DNA from: CAMLIZ01 sp966212505
GTDB taxonomy: Bacteria; Pseudomonadota; Gammaproteobacteria; Burkholderiales; Burkholderiaceae_C
Assembly (NCBI GenBank): GCA_966212505.1
Contig: CBIHRS010000010.1
Span: 1 to 64,000, forward strand
Length of the DNA stretch: 64,000 bases
Direction of reading: 5' to 3'
Positions 29,874 to 38,715 of the stretch are shown piece after piece. Each line of letters opens with the position of its first letter. The first letter of the stretch is position 1. The notes below the pieces were generated by a model. That model saw nothing but the letters and a program-made list of their open reading frames with translations. It did not search any database and had not been told where the DNA came from. The position numbers were made by a program, and so were the translations under genes.

Positions 29874-32191
29874 TTGGCGGGCGATTGATAGTGGCGTCTC
29901 AGGTTGGTTTCGTACTGCTTGCGCCCCGACTGGTACTGCTTCGGCCACGCCACGCCGTCATAGCCGATCTTCGCCGCCTCATGCAGCGTCCACGCCGGGT
30001 CGGCCAGGTGCGGCCGCGCGACGGCACACAGGTCGGCCCTCCCCGCGGCGATCACCATGTTGACATGGTCGGCCTCGAAAATCGCACCGACCGCGACCGT
30101 CGGAATAGCGACTTCGTTGCGGATGCGGTCGGCAAACGGCGTCTGGTACATGCGGCCGTACTGCGGCTTGTCTTCCGGCCACACCTGGCCCGACGAGCAG
30201 TCGATGATGTCGGCACCGGCCTGCTTGAAGGCCCGCGCGATCGCCACCGCGTCGTCGGCCGTGTTGCCGCCCGGGGTCCAGTCGTGGCACGACAGGCGCA
30301 CCGAGATCGGCTTGTCCTGTGGCCATGCTTCGCGCACCGCGTTGAACACCTCGAGCGGATAGCGCAGCCGGTTCTCCAGCGAGCCGCCGTAGTCGTCGGT
30401 GCGGCGGTTGGTCAAGGGCGACAGAAAGCTCGACAGCAGGTAGCCGTGCGCGCAGTGCAGCTCCAGGATGTCGAAGCCGGCCTCGGCCGCCATGCGGGTC
30501 GCGCGCACGAAATCGGCGGTGATGCGCTGCATGTCGTCGCGCGTCATCTCGCGCGCCACTTGCGAATGCGGCAGGTAGGGCAGCGCCGAGGCCGACACCA
30601 GCGGCCAGGCCTGCGCATCGTCCAGCGGCTCGTCGATGCCTTCCCAGGCCACCCGCGTGGCGCCCTTGCGGCCGGCATGGCCGAGCTGAATGCCGACCTT
30701 GGCCTGCGTGCTGGCATGCACGAAGTCGACGATGCGCTTCCACGCCGCCTGGTGCTCCGGCGCATACATTCCTGCACAGCCCGGCGTGATGCGCGCGTCG
30801 GCCGACACGCAGGTCATCTCGGTGTAGACCAGCCCCGCGCCACCCATCGCGCGTGCGCCCAGGTGCACCATGTGGAAGTCGCCGGCCACGCCGTCCTGCG
30901 CCGAATACATCGCCATCGGCGAGACGATCACGCGGTTGGGCAGCGTCAGGCCGCGCAGCCTGAGCGGCGTGAACATCGGCGGCGGCGGCACCGCATCGGC
31001 CGGCAGGTGCAGTCCGGCCCGCTGCGCGAACCAGCGCTCGTAGCCCTGCAGCCAGGCCGCGTCGCGCAGGCGCAGGTTCTCGTGCGAGATGCGCTGCGAG
31101 CGGGTGAGCATCGAGTACATGAACTGCTCGGGCTCCAGCTGGTCGGCATAGCGGCGGCCCACCACCTCGAACCATTCCATCGCGTTCCATGCCGCGTTCT
31201 GCAGCCGCAGCACGTCGATCGCGCGCACGGCCTGGTATTGCTCGAGCACCTGCGGAATGTGATCGACCGTGTCGCCCGCGGCCTTGAACTGCTGCACCAG
31301 CTCGATCGCGTCTTCCAGCGCGAGCTTGGTGCCGGAGCCGATCGCGAAGTGCGCGGTGTGCACCGCATCGCCCATCAGCACCACATGGCTGCGGCCGTTG
31401 AAGTGATGCCACTGCCGACACTGGATGCGCTGGAAGTTGAGCCACGCCGAGCCGCGCAGGTGGCGCGCGTTGCTCATCAGCGCATGGCCCTGCAGGTGCT
31501 CGCCGAACAACTGCTCGCAGAACGCGATCGACTGCGCGGTGTCGGCCTGGTCGAGGCCGTGTGCCTTCCACACGTCTTCAGGCGTCTCGACGATGAAGGT
31601 CGTCGTCTGGTCGTCGAACTTGTAGACGTGGGCCTGGAACCAGCCGTGCTCCGTCTTCTCGAAGATGAAGTTGAAGGCATCGAACAGCCGCGTGGTGCCC
31701 AGCCAGATATAGCGGTTGGGCCGGGTGACGATGTCGGGCTCGAACACATCCGCGTAGTGCTGGCGGATGCGCGAGTTGATGCCGTCGCTGGCGATGATCA
31801 GGTCGGCATCGGCGAACTCGGTGTCCGACGCCACCTCGCGCTCGAACACCAGCTCCACGCCCAGCGCCTCGCAGCGCGCCTGCAGGATGTTGAGCAGCCG
31901 CTTGCGGCCGATGCCGACGAAGCCGTGGCCGCCCGAGCGGATCGTGCGGCCCTTGAAGTGCAGCTCGATGTCGTCCCAGTGGTTGAAGGCGACCTCGATC
32001 TCGTCGGCCGTGTCGCGGTCCCACTCGCGCATGCGGTCCATCGTGGCGTCGGAGAACACCACGCCCCAGCCGAAGGTGTCGTAAGGCCGATTGCGCTCGA
32101 CGACCGTGATCCGGTGGGCCGGGTCGAGCTTCTTCATGAGGAGGGCGAAATACAGGCCCGCGGGCCCGCCGCCGATGCAGACGATGCGCAT
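29870..32191 (-). CDS. Fused FAD monooxygenase/OYE reductase, 2-aminobenzoyl-CoA or salicylyl-CoA type
   Basis: A 773-residue two-domain flavoprotein. Residues 1-390 are a class A flavin monooxygenase (GGGPAGLYFALLM at the start, LIIASDGINSRIR, and the GD motif LMGDAVHTAHFAIGSGT). Residues about 405-765 are an Old-Yellow-Enzyme/NADH:flavin reductase barrel (FTPLRLRGLTLPNRVIVSPM, GIQLGHAGRKG, ELHCAHGYLLSSFLSP with NRRTDDYGGSLENR). This exact fusion is known from 2-aminobenzoyl-CoA monooxygenase/reductase of Azoarcus evansii, which hydroxylates and then reduces the ring; the N-terminal half alone resembles salicylyl-CoA 5-hydroxylase. The true substrate is therefore 2-aminobenzoyl-CoA or a similar ortho-substituted benzoyl-CoA. 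It is first in the operon with SDR, hydratase and dehydrogenase. No CoA-ligase gene is in the window. Confidence 0.9.
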   Translation of the reverse strand: MRIVCIGGGPAGLYFALLMKKLDPAHRITVVERNRPYDTFGWGVVFSDATMDRMREWDRDTADEIEVAFNHWDDIELHFKGRTIRSGGHGFVGIGRKRLLNILQARCEALGVELVFEREVASDTEFADADLIIASDGINSRIRQHYADVFEPDIVTRPNRYIWLGTTRLFDAFNFIFEKTEHGWFQAHVYKFDDQTTTFIVETPEDVWKAHGLDQADTAQSIAFCEQLFGEHLQGHALMSNARHLRGSAWLNFQRIQCRQWHHFNGRSHVVLMGDAVHTAHFAIGSGTKLALEDAIELVQQFKAAGDTVDHIPQVLEQYQAVRAIDVLRLQNAAWNAMEWFEVVGRRYADQLEPEQFMYSMLTRSQRISHENLRLRDAAWLQGYERWFAQRAGLHLPADAVPPPPMFTPLRLRGLTLPNRVIVSPMAMYSAQDGVAGDFHMVHLGARAMGGAGLVYTEMTCVSADARITPGCAGMYAPEHQAAWKRIVDFVHASTQAKVGIQLGHAGRKGATRVAWEGIDEPLDDAQAWPLVSASALPYLPHSQVAREMTRDDMQRITADFVRATRMAAEAGFDILELHCAHGYLLSSFLSPLTNRRTDDYGGSLENRLRYPLEVFNAVREAWPQDKPISVRLSCHDWTPGGNTADDAVAIARAFKQAGADIIDCSSGQVWPEDKPQYGRMYQTPFADRIRNEVAIPTVAVGAIFEADHVNMVIAAGRADLCAVARPHLADPAWTLHEAAKIGYDGVAWPKQYQSGRKQYETNLRRHYQSPAK

Positions 32192-32210
32192 GCGCTGATC
32201 GTACGACCGA

Positions 32211-32227
32211 TTTAGTTTAGAAGTAAA
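32211..32227. promoter_or_regulatory. AT-rich imperfect palindrome upstream of aromatic operon
   Basis: TTTAGTTTAGAAGTAAA stands in a strikingly AT-rich patch between the divergent monooxygenase/reductase and metallo-hydrolase genes. The outer four bases are a perfect inverted repeat and the inner part is partly symmetric, as in MarR- or TetR-type operators. Its position suits control of one or both promoters. Confidence 0.35.
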
Positions 32228-32287
32228 GTATTTTCAGGCTGCGGGCCCGGGCTTCCTAGAATGGGCCTCGCACTTCATTCTCCGCCC

Positions 32288-33244
32288 ATGCCCGCCCTGC
32301 CCGATTACCTCGAACCGCTGGACCACGGCCTCTACGCCATCGACACCGGCTTCCAACGCCCGCGCTTCGACGCGGCCTACCTGATGGTGCACGAGGGTCG
32401 CGCCGCCTTCATCGACACCGGCACCAACCATGCGGTGCCGCGGCTGCTGGGGGCTCTGCAGGCGCTGGGCCTGTCGCCTGAAGCGGTCGACTACGTGATC
32501 CCGACGCACGTGCACCTCGACCATGCCGGCGGCGCCGGCCTGCTGATGCAGAGCCTGCCGAATGCCATGCTGGTGGTGCACCCGCGCGGCGCGCGCCACA
32601 TGATCGACCCCACGGCGCTGTACCAGGGCGCGCTGGCGGTCTATGGCCAGGAAGAGATGGACCGCTCCTACGGGCAACTGGTCGGCGTGCCGGCGGCCCG
32701 CGTGCAGGAGTCGAAGGACGGCATGACACTGGAGCTCGCGGGCCGGCCGCTGCTGCTGATCGACACGCCCGGCCATGCGCGCCACCACCACTGCATCTGG
32801 GACGAAACCAGCGCCGGCTGGTTCACCGGCGACACCTTCGGCCTGAGCTACCGCGAGTTCGACACCGAGGCAGGGCCCTGGATCATGCCCACCTCCACGC
32901 CAGTGCAGTTCGAGCCCGATGCGCTGCATTTCTCGGTGCACCGGCTGCTCGCGATGCAGCCGCAGTGGATGTACCTCACCCACTACGGCCGCGTGGGCGA
33001 CGTGCGACGGCTGGGCGCCACGCTGCTCGACCAGGTGGATGCGATGGTGCTGCTCGGCCGCGCGCTGCAGGACGCGCCGCACCGGCACGAGCGCTTGAAG
33101 CAAGGCCTGCTCACGCTCTACACCGACCGGCTCGCCCACCACGGCATCCGCGATGCGCAGCGCGTGGCTGAGCTGCTGGCGATGGACGTGGAGCTCAACG
33201 CACAGGGGCTGGGCATCTGGCTCGACCGCCAGGCCAAGGCATGA
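32288..33244 (+). CDS. Metallo-beta-lactamase-fold hydrolase
   Basis: A 318-residue zinc hydrolase of the metallo-beta-lactamase superfamily: metal ligands THVHLDHAGG, histidine of DTPGHARHHH, and Asp in WFTGDTFGLSY. It is closest in layout to glyoxalase II/CoA-thioester hydrolase-like members (318 residues, helical C-terminal part). Divergent placement next to the aminobenzoyl-CoA-type operon suggests a thioesterase acting on dead-end CoA esters; that is inference. I chose the ATG at 32,288; an in-frame ATG at 32,261 would add nine residues. Confidence 0.8.
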   Translation: MPALPDYLEPLDHGLYAIDTGFQRPRFDAAYLMVHEGRAAFIDTGTNHAVPRLLGALQALGLSPEAVDYVIPTHVHLDHAGGAGLLMQSLPNAMLVVHPRGARHMIDPTALYQGALAVYGQEEMDRSYGQLVGVPAARVQESKDGMTLELAGRPLLLIDTPGHARHHHCIWDETSAGWFTGDTFGLSYREFDTEAGPWIMPTSTPVQFEPDALHFSVHRLLAMQPQWMYLTHYGRVGDVRRLGATLLDQVDAMVLLGRALQDAPHRHERLKQGLLTLYTDRLAHHGIRDAQRVAELLAMDVELNAQGLGIWLDRQAKA

Positions 33245-33306
33245 GCCCGCGCCCCGCCTGACGGCGCCTTTGGCAAAGCCATAGCTTGCGTCGCGACAAT
33301 CGGCCG

Positions 33307-33966
33307 ATGCACATCCTGCTGATCGAAGACGACCTCGACCTGGGCCGCGGCCTGCAGGGTGCGCTGAAGCTGCAGGGCTTCACCAGCGAGTGGCTGCGCC
33401 GCGCCGACGACGCACCGCCGCGGCTCGACGGTGCGCTGGTCGACTGCGTGCTGCTCGACCTCTCGCTGCCCGGCGGCAGCGGCTTCGAGCTGCTGGCGCG
33501 CTGGCGGCGCGGCGGCAGCAGCGTGCCCGTCATCGTGATCACCGCGCGCACCGCGCTCGAAGACCGGCTCGCGGGGTTGGATGGCGGCGCCGACGATTTC
33601 GTCGTGAAGCCGTTTGCCACGCCGGAGCTGATCTCGCGCATCCGAGCGGTGCTGCGGCGCACCGCGCAACAGGCCAGCGAGCTATGGGCGCTGGGCGACC
33701 TGGTGGTCGAGCCGCGCGCCCATGTGGCGCGCATCGACGGCCAGCCGGTCGACCTGTCGGCACGCGAATTCCAGCTGCTGGTGGAGCTGGCGCGCGAGCC
33801 CGGCGTGGTGGTCGCCAAGAGCCAGCTCTCGCAACGGCTGGAGCCGCTGGGCGACCCGGTGGACTACGCCGCGATCGAGATGCACGTGAGCAACCTGCGC
33901 AAGAAGATCGGCGCGCAGCGCATCCGCACCGTGCGCGGTGTCGGCTACATGCTGGTGCGCGAATGA
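33307..33966 (+). CDS. OmpR-family response regulator (QseB/PmrA-like)
   Basis: The 219-residue regulator has a receiver domain (EDD near residue 8, phospho-Asp in VLLDLSLPGGSGFELL, Thr in ITARTA, Lys in VVKPFATPELI). The C-terminal winged helix shows DLSAREFQLLVELAREPG and VSNLRKKIGAQRIRTVRGVGYML. The start at 33,307 (MHILLIEDD) is the family-typical one. It overlaps the kinase start as ATGA, so kinase and regulator form an operon. Signal and targets are unknown. Confidence 0.92.
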   Translation: MHILLIEDDLDLGRGLQGALKLQGFTSEWLRRADDAPPRLDGALVDCVLLDLSLPGGSGFELLARWRRGGSSVPVIVITARTALEDRLAGLDGGADDFVVKPFATPELISRIRAVLRRTAQQASELWALGDLVVEPRAHVARIDGQPVDLSAREFQLLVELAREPGVVVAKSQLSQRLEPLGDPVDYAAIEMHVSNLRKKIGAQRIRTVRGVGYMLVRE

Positions 33967-35345
33967 AGCGCTGGCTGCAGCCGCTGTGGCGGACCACGCT
34001 CGTGCGCCGCGTGGTCGGCGCGCTGGTGCTGGCCTTCATGCTGGTGGGCGCGGTGCTGGTCGGCATCGACTACCTGCAGTTCAGGCAGGCGATGGCCGAG
34101 AACCCCGGCATCAAGTCGGTGGCCGAGGCAATGCTGAAGACGCTTTCGCATGTGAGCGACCCGCACGACGCCGCGCTCGTGGTCTCGGCCAGTGCCGAGC
34201 AGCTGAACACGCTGCGGCGCGATGCCGCCGTGCTGCCGGGCGACGTGCTGTTCCAGCTGCGCCGGCTCGATGGCAGCCTGGTGCATGCACCGCAGGGCCT
34301 GGCCGACACGAAGCTCGCGGTCGAGCCCGGGCAGGTCGCCATCCTCGAGATCGGAGGCCAGCCCTATTGGGCGGTGCAGGCCGTCTCGGGGCCCTGGCGG
34401 CTCTACGTGGCCGAGCCGCGGCTCACCGATGCCAAGGTCATCCGCCTGATCGGCAGCGGGTTGATCGTCTCGCTGCTGCTCGCGTTTCCGCTGGTACTGC
34501 TGCCGCTGTGGATCGCGGTGCGGCGCGGCATGCGGCCGCTGAGCGAGCTGGCCGGCCGCGTGGCCGCGCGCGATGCACACGACCTGTCGCCGCTGGGCCT
34601 CGCACCCCGGCACGAGGAACTGAAACCGCTGGTCGCGGCCTTCGACAGCCTGCTCGCGCAGCTGCGCCAGCACGTGCAGCGCGAACGCGCCTTCGTGCAG
34701 GATGCGGCGCATGAGCTGCGCACGCCGATGGCCGCCATCGCCGCACAGGCGCATGTGCTGGCGCACACGCCCGATGCCGACGAGCGCCAGCAGGCCGGCT
34801 CGGCGCTCGACCATGCGCTGGAGCGCGCCTCGCACCTGAGCCGCCAGCTGCTCGACCTGGCCGCGCTCGACGACACCCATCCGCGCGAACGGCAGGCAGT
34901 GGATGCCGCGCAGCTCGTGCAACAGGCGCTGGCCCAGGCGGCGCCGCAGGCGATGGCGCTCGGGCTCGACCTTTCGCTCGAGGCGCCCGAGCACCTGCCC
35001 TGCCGGCTCGACCGCGTGGCCTTCGAATCGGTGCTGCTGAACCTGATCGACAACGCGCTGCGCTATGTGCCGGCCGATGGCCGCATCGCGGTCAGCCTGC
35101 ACGAGGCCGCAGGGCAGCTCACGCTCACGGTGGCCGACGACGGCCCCGGCATTCCGCCGGCACAGCGCGAGCGCGCCTTCGAGCGATTCTGGCGCGGCGA
35201 CACGCACGACGACGTCACCGGCTCGGGCCTGGGCCTGTCCATCGTGCGGCAGGCCGCCTCGCGCCTCGGAGGCCGCGTGCGCATCGACGATGGCCTGGGC
35301 GGCCGCGGCGTCGCCTTCGTGCTCACGATGCCTGCCGAGCGCTGA
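33963..35345 (+). CDS. Sensor histidine kinase (QseC/PmrB-like)
   Basis: A 460-residue membrane kinase: helix 1 at about 18-38, a periplasmic sensor domain to about 160, helix 2 at about 163-185, a HAMP-like linker (RRGMRPLSELAGRVAARDAHDLSP), the H box DAAHELRTPMAAI, N box NLIDNALRYV, and ATPase G boxes VADDGPGIP and GSGLGLSIV. It phosphorylates the regulator encoded just upstream, with which it overlaps by 4 bp. The sensor domain is of the 2CSK_N type by length and position. Confidence 0.92.
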   Translation: MKRWLQPLWRTTLVRRVVGALVLAFMLVGAVLVGIDYLQFRQAMAENPGIKSVAEAMLKTLSHVSDPHDAALVVSASAEQLNTLRRDAAVLPGDVLFQLRRLDGSLVHAPQGLADTKLAVEPGQVAILEIGGQPYWAVQAVSGPWRLYVAEPRLTDAKVIRLIGSGLIVSLLLAFPLVLLPLWIAVRRGMRPLSELAGRVAARDAHDLSPLGLAPRHEELKPLVAAFDSLLAQLRQHVQRERAFVQDAAHELRTPMAAIAAQAHVLAHTPDADERQQAGSALDHALERASHLSRQLLDLAALDDTHPRERQAVDAAQLVQQALAQAAPQAMALGLDLSLEAPEHLPCRLDRVAFESVLLNLIDNALRYVPADGRIAVSLHEAAGQLTLTVADDGPGIPPAQRERAFERFWRGDTHDDVTGSGLGLSIVRQAASRLGGRVRIDDGLGGRGVAFVLTMPAER

Positions 35346-35414
35346 CGCGATCTTTGGCTTTGCCTGAGCTTCGCTCGGAAGAATGAATTCCCGTCATCAC
35401 TTCGGGATTCATTC

Positions 35415-36608
35415 ATGTCTTTGCTCTCTCGCCTTCCTCGCCGGCTGCTGATCGCGGCCTCGATCGCCGCCCTGCTCAGCGCCTGCGGCGGCGGCGACGA
35501 CCCCGCCCCGCCGCAGGCGTACAGCGTGCAGCAGACCGCCGACCAAGCCGTGCGCGACGGCCTCGTCGGCGCGGTGTTCGAGCACCTCACCGCCACGCAG
35601 ACGCAGGAAGGCGTGGCCGGCCTGCGCCAGGCCGGCGGCAGCGCGCGCCTGCAGCGCGACGACTGGTTCCTGATCGGCTCCACCACCAAGGCGATGACCG
35701 CGGAGATCGCGGCCCGCCTCGTCGAGCGCGGCACCATCGCCTGGACCACCACGCTGGCCGAGGCCCTGCCCGATCTCGCGCCGGGCATGCGAGAGGCCTA
35801 TCGCAGCATCACGCTGGATCAGCTGCTCGCGCACCGCGGCGGCGTGGTCGCGCTCACGGGCGACGAAGACTTCAATGCGCTGAAGCAATACGTCCTGGCC
35901 CATGCCGATGCGCTGCCCGACACGCTGGCCGGCCGCGAACGTTTCGTCGCCGCGTGGGTACTCTCGCAGCCTTCACCTGCCGGCATCGTGCCGGGCCGCG
36001 ACTACTCGTATTCGAATGCCGGATTCATGCTCGCGGCGATGATGCTCGAGGCCCGCAGCGGGCTGAGCTATGCGCAGCTCTTCGAGCAGGAGCTCGCGCA
36101 GCCGCTGGGCGTGACGGTGCACTGGACGCCTGCGAACCAGCAGGTGGCCGGCGGCCCGGTGGGGCACGTGGGCGCCAAGGGCCAGCTCGCGGCCCAGCCG
36201 CTGCTCAGCGCCGATGAAGCGCCCTGGGTCGAAGTGCTGCGCCCCGCCGGCTTCGACCTCACGATCACGCCGCAGGGCTATGCCACCTGGGTGCGCTGGC
36301 ACCTGCTCGCGCTGCAAGGCCAGCCGACGCCGCTACCGGCCGGCTACGTGCAACGCCTGAAGGCGCTGCAGGCCAACGACTATGCGCTCGGCTGGGTGGC
36401 GCTCGACATCGAAGGCCGCCATGTGCTGGGGCACACCGGGCAGGTGGGCGGCTTCAACAGCGAGGTGGTGATCGACACTGCCGGCCGCAGCGCCAGCTTC
36501 GTGCTCACCAACACCACCAGCGACGGCGATCCGTCCACCAGCTGGGTGCTGCAACTGATCGGCAACGCGCTGCTCGAGATCGAGCGCAAGCTGCCGCCGG
36601 CGCCCTAA
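35415..36608 (+). CDS. Serine hydrolase lipoprotein (class C beta-lactamase fold)
   Basis: A 397-residue exported lipoprotein: signal peptide with lipobox LLSAC (Cys at about residue 24), then the penicillin-binding/beta-lactamase class C fold. Catalytic motifs are STTK (Ser-x-x-Lys, IGSTTKAMT), YSN (DYSYSNAGF) and HTG (GHTGQVGGF), all three present in order. Members include esterases, D-aminopeptidases and carboxypeptidases; a true beta-lactamase is not implied. It follows the two-component pair by 69 bp and converges with the Mn exporter-like gene, overlapping it by 4 bp. Confidence 0.85.
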   Translation: MSLLSRLPRRLLIAASIAALLSACGGGDDPAPPQAYSVQQTADQAVRDGLVGAVFEHLTATQTQEGVAGLRQAGGSARLQRDDWFLIGSTTKAMTAEIAARLVERGTIAWTTTLAEALPDLAPGMREAYRSITLDQLLAHRGGVVALTGDEDFNALKQYVLAHADALPDTLAGRERFVAAWVLSQPSPAGIVPGRDYSYSNAGFMLAAMMLEARSGLSYAQLFEQELAQPLGVTVHWTPANQQVAGGPVGHVGAKGQLAAQPLLSADEAPWVEVLRPAGFDLTITPQGYATWVRWHLLALQGQPTPLPAGYVQRLKALQANDYALGWVALDIEGRHVLGHTGQVGGFNSEVVIDTAGRSASFVLTNTTSDGDPSTSWVLQLIGNALLEIERKLPPAP

Positions 36609-37165
36609 CCTGCCACCAGCGCCACGATGCCGAGCACGAGGAAGATGCCTGCCGCAATGGCATGCACCAGCCGCATCGGCACCTTCTTCGTGACCGTGTC
36701 GCCCAGCAGCACCGCCGGCACGTTGGCCAGCATCATGCCCAGCGTGGTACCAGCCACCACGCCGGCCAGGCTGCTGTAGCGCGCGGCGAGCGCCACGGTG
36801 GCCACCTGCGTCTTGTCGCCCATCTCGGCGAGGAAGAAGGCGACCACGGTGGTGATGAACACGCCATAGGGCGGCGGGTTCGAGTCGCCATCGTCGTCGA
36901 GCTTGTCGGGGATCAGCATCCACACCGCCATCGCGATGAACGACAGGCCGAGGATCCAGCGCATCACCGTGGGGCCGACGGCGTGCATGATCCACGCGCC
37001 CAGCGCGCCGGCGACGGCATGGTTGACCAGCGTGGCGACGAGGATGCCGGCGATGATGGGCAGCGGCCGGCGGAACCGGGCGGCGAGCAGCAGCGACAGC
37101 AGCTGCGTCTTGTCGCCCATTTCAGCCAGGGCGACGATGCCGGTCGAGACGAGAAAGGCTTCCAC
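36605..37165 (-). CDS. TMEM165/GDT1-family putative manganese exporter
   Basis: A 186-residue UPF0016 membrane protein with six predicted helices arranged as two homologous halves, each with the E-x-G-D-K-T signature: ALAEMGDKTQLLSLLLAAR and FLAEMGDKTQVATVALAAR. Bacterial members (MneA) export Mn(2+), and plant/yeast relatives move Mn(2+) or Ca(2+). Only about 50 bp separate it from the MarR gene upstream, too short for a yybP-ykoY riboswitch, and none was seen. Confidence 0.9.
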   Translation of the reverse strand: MEAFLVSTGIVALAEMGDKTQLLSLLLAARFRRPLPIIAGILVATLVNHAVAGALGAWIMHAVGPTVMRWILGLSFIAMAVWMLIPDKLDDDGDSNPPPYGVFITTVVAFFLAEMGDKTQVATVALAARYSSLAGVVAGTTLGMMLANVPAVLLGDTVTKKVPMRLVHAIAAGIFLVLGIVALVAG

Positions 37166-37215
37166 GTACTGCCAGTGAATGAACCGAAGGACCGGCGATT
37201 GTAGGAAGCCCCTCC

Positions 37216-37689
37216 TCAGCCTGCTTCTTCGTCATCTTCGACATCGAGCTGGGCCATGCAGTCGTCGATCAGCGCGTGCAGCGCCACCACCCGCTCGTTG
37301 CCCAGGCGCGCGTTCAGCGCGAGCTGCGCCTGCTTCCACGCACGCTGGCCTTCGGCCCGCTTGGCGCGGCCTTCGTCGGTGGCTTCGACCAGCCGGCTGC
37401 GCGCGTCGTCGCCCGGACCCTGCACGATCCAGCCCTGCGCGATCAGCGGCTGCAGGTTGCGAGTGAGCGTGGAGGCGTCGAGCCGCATCTTCGCCGCCAG
37501 CGTCGAGGGCTTCACCGGCCCCAGCAGCACCACGTGCGACAGCAGCGAATACTGCGTGTTCTTCAATCCCAGCGGCGCGATGTAGGCGTCGTAATGGCGC
37601 GTGACGGCCCGGCTGAGCTGGCGCAGCTTGAGGTTGGTGCAGCCGCGAGGCTGAGCGGCGGCTGGGGTTTCTGGGGCGGGCTGACCCAT
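37216..37689 (-). CDS. MarR-family transcriptional regulator
   Basis: A 157-residue winged-helix regulator: helix-turn-helix VKPSTLAAKMRLDASTLTRNL, wing GPGDDARSRLVEATDEG, and an acidic C-terminal tail. The start at 37,689 lies right next to a long inverted repeat shared with the divergent thioesterase gene, so it very likely represses both itself and that gene. Confidence 0.9.
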   Translation of the reverse strand: MGQPAPETPAAAQPRGCTNLKLRQLSRAVTRHYDAYIAPLGLKNTQYSLLSHVVLLGPVKPSTLAAKMRLDASTLTRNLQPLIAQGWIVQGPGDDARSRLVEATDEGRAKRAEGQRAWKQAQLALNARLGNERVVALHALIDDCMAQLDVEDDEEAG

Positions 37690-37697
37690 GGTTTTGA

Positions 37698-37724
37698 TTG
37701 TATCTACAATGGTTGCAGATACAA
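37698..37724. promoter_or_regulatory. MarR operator (27-bp inverted repeat)
   Basis: TTGTATCT at 37,698-37,705 and AGATACAA at 37,717-37,724 form perfect 8-bp arms with an 11-bp spacer. The repeat lies between the divergent starts of the MarR gene (37,689) and the thioesterase gene (37,742). The position and symmetry make it a strong candidate operator for the MarR protein. Confidence 0.75.
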
Positions 37725-37741
37725 CCTTTGATGGAGCCGCC

Positions 37742-38302
37742 ATGAACGCCGTCGTCCAGCCTTCTCCTGCAACCAGTTCCGCCGAGCAGACCCTGGCCGC
37801 CTGGCAGCAGCGCGAGGCCGAGGTGCGGGCGCTGCGCCATGGCGTGGGCATCGGCCGCCCCGAGCAGTTTGCCGGCCGCACCGGCATGCAGATCTTCGAG
37901 GCCATGCTGCGCGGCGAGATCCCGCAGCCGCCGATCAGCCAGACGATGAACTTCCTGCTCGTCGAGGCCGAGCCGGGCCGGGTGCAGTTCCAGGGCCAGC
38001 CCAAGTTCGAGCACTACAACCCGATGGCCACGGTGCATGGCGGCTGGATCGCCACGCTGCTCGATTCGGCGCTGGCCTGCGCCATCCACACGCTGCTGCC
38101 GGTGGGCAAGGGCTACACCACCGTGGAGCTGAAGGTGAACTATGTAAAGGCACTGACCGACCGCGTGCCGCTGGTGCGCGCCGTAGGCGAGGTGATCTAC
38201 AGCGGCGGCAAGATCGGCACCTCGCACGGGCGCCTCGTCGGCCCCGATGGCACACTCTACGCACACGCCACCACCACCTGCATCGTGCTCGACGCGCGAT
38301 GA
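37742..38302 (+). CDS. PaaI-family thioesterase
   Basis: A hot-dog-fold thioesterase of 186 residues. The catalytic region is NPMATVHGGWIATLLDSAL (HGG...D), followed by YTTVELKVNYVKAL, typical of PaaI-type enzymes that cleave aromatic or medium-chain acyl-CoA. The N-terminal 50 residues are an extra helical extension. It is controlled, by inference, by the divergent MarR protein through the repeat at 37,698-37,724. Confidence 0.87.
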   Translation: MNAVVQPSPATSSAEQTLAAWQQREAEVRALRHGVGIGRPEQFAGRTGMQIFEAMLRGEIPQPPISQTMNFLLVEAEPGRVQFQGQPKFEHYNPMATVHGGWIATLLDSALACAIHTLLPVGKGYTTVELKVNYVKALTDRVPLVRAVGEVIYSGGKIGTSHGRLVGPDGTLYAHATTTCIVLDAR

Positions 38303-38312
38303 CCTGCCCGCG

Positions 38313-38711
38313 ATGAGACTGCTCCACACCATGCTGCGCGTCGGCGACCTGCAGCGTTCGATCGATTTCTACACGCAAGTGCTGGGCATGAAGCTGCTGC
38401 GCACCACGCAGCGGCCCGAGCAGCAGTACGACCTCGCCTTCCTCGGCTACGGCAGCAACCCCGAGCACGCCGAGATCGAGCTGACCTACAACTACGGCGT
38501 GGGCCGCTACGCGCTCGGCACCGCCTACGGCCACATCGCGATCGGCGTGCCCGACGTCGCGGCCACCTGTGCCGCGGTGCGCGAGAAAGCGTCCGCGCTG
38601 GGCGGCGCGATCACCCGCGAGCCGGGGCCGGTGAAGGGCGGCAGCACGGTGATCGCGTTCATCACCGATCCCGATGGCTACAAGATAGAGTTGATCGAGC
38701 GCTCGGAATAA
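38313..38711 (+). CDS. gloA: Lactoylglutathione lyase (glyoxalase I)
   Basis: The 132-residue enzyme isomerises the methylglyoxal-glutathione hemithioacetal. Metal ligands match GloA: His in LLHTMLRVGD, Glu in AEIELTYNYG, His in YGHIAIGV and Glu in YKIELIE. Length and sequence (VLGMKLLRTTQRPE) agree with the Ni-type class. The gene begins 10 bp after the thioesterase stop and is probably in its operon. Confidence 0.94.
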   Translation: MRLLHTMLRVGDLQRSIDFYTQVLGMKLLRTTQRPEQQYDLAFLGYGSNPEHAEIELTYNYGVGRYALGTAYGHIAIGVPDVAATCAAVREKASALGGAITREPGPVKGGSTVIAFITDPDGYKIELIERSE

Positions 38712-38715
38712 GCCC

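Noticed and set aside
37166..37215. Manganese (yybP-ykoY) riboswitch ahead of the TMEM165-like gene
   Set aside because: Only about 50 bp are available and no characteristic loops are present.
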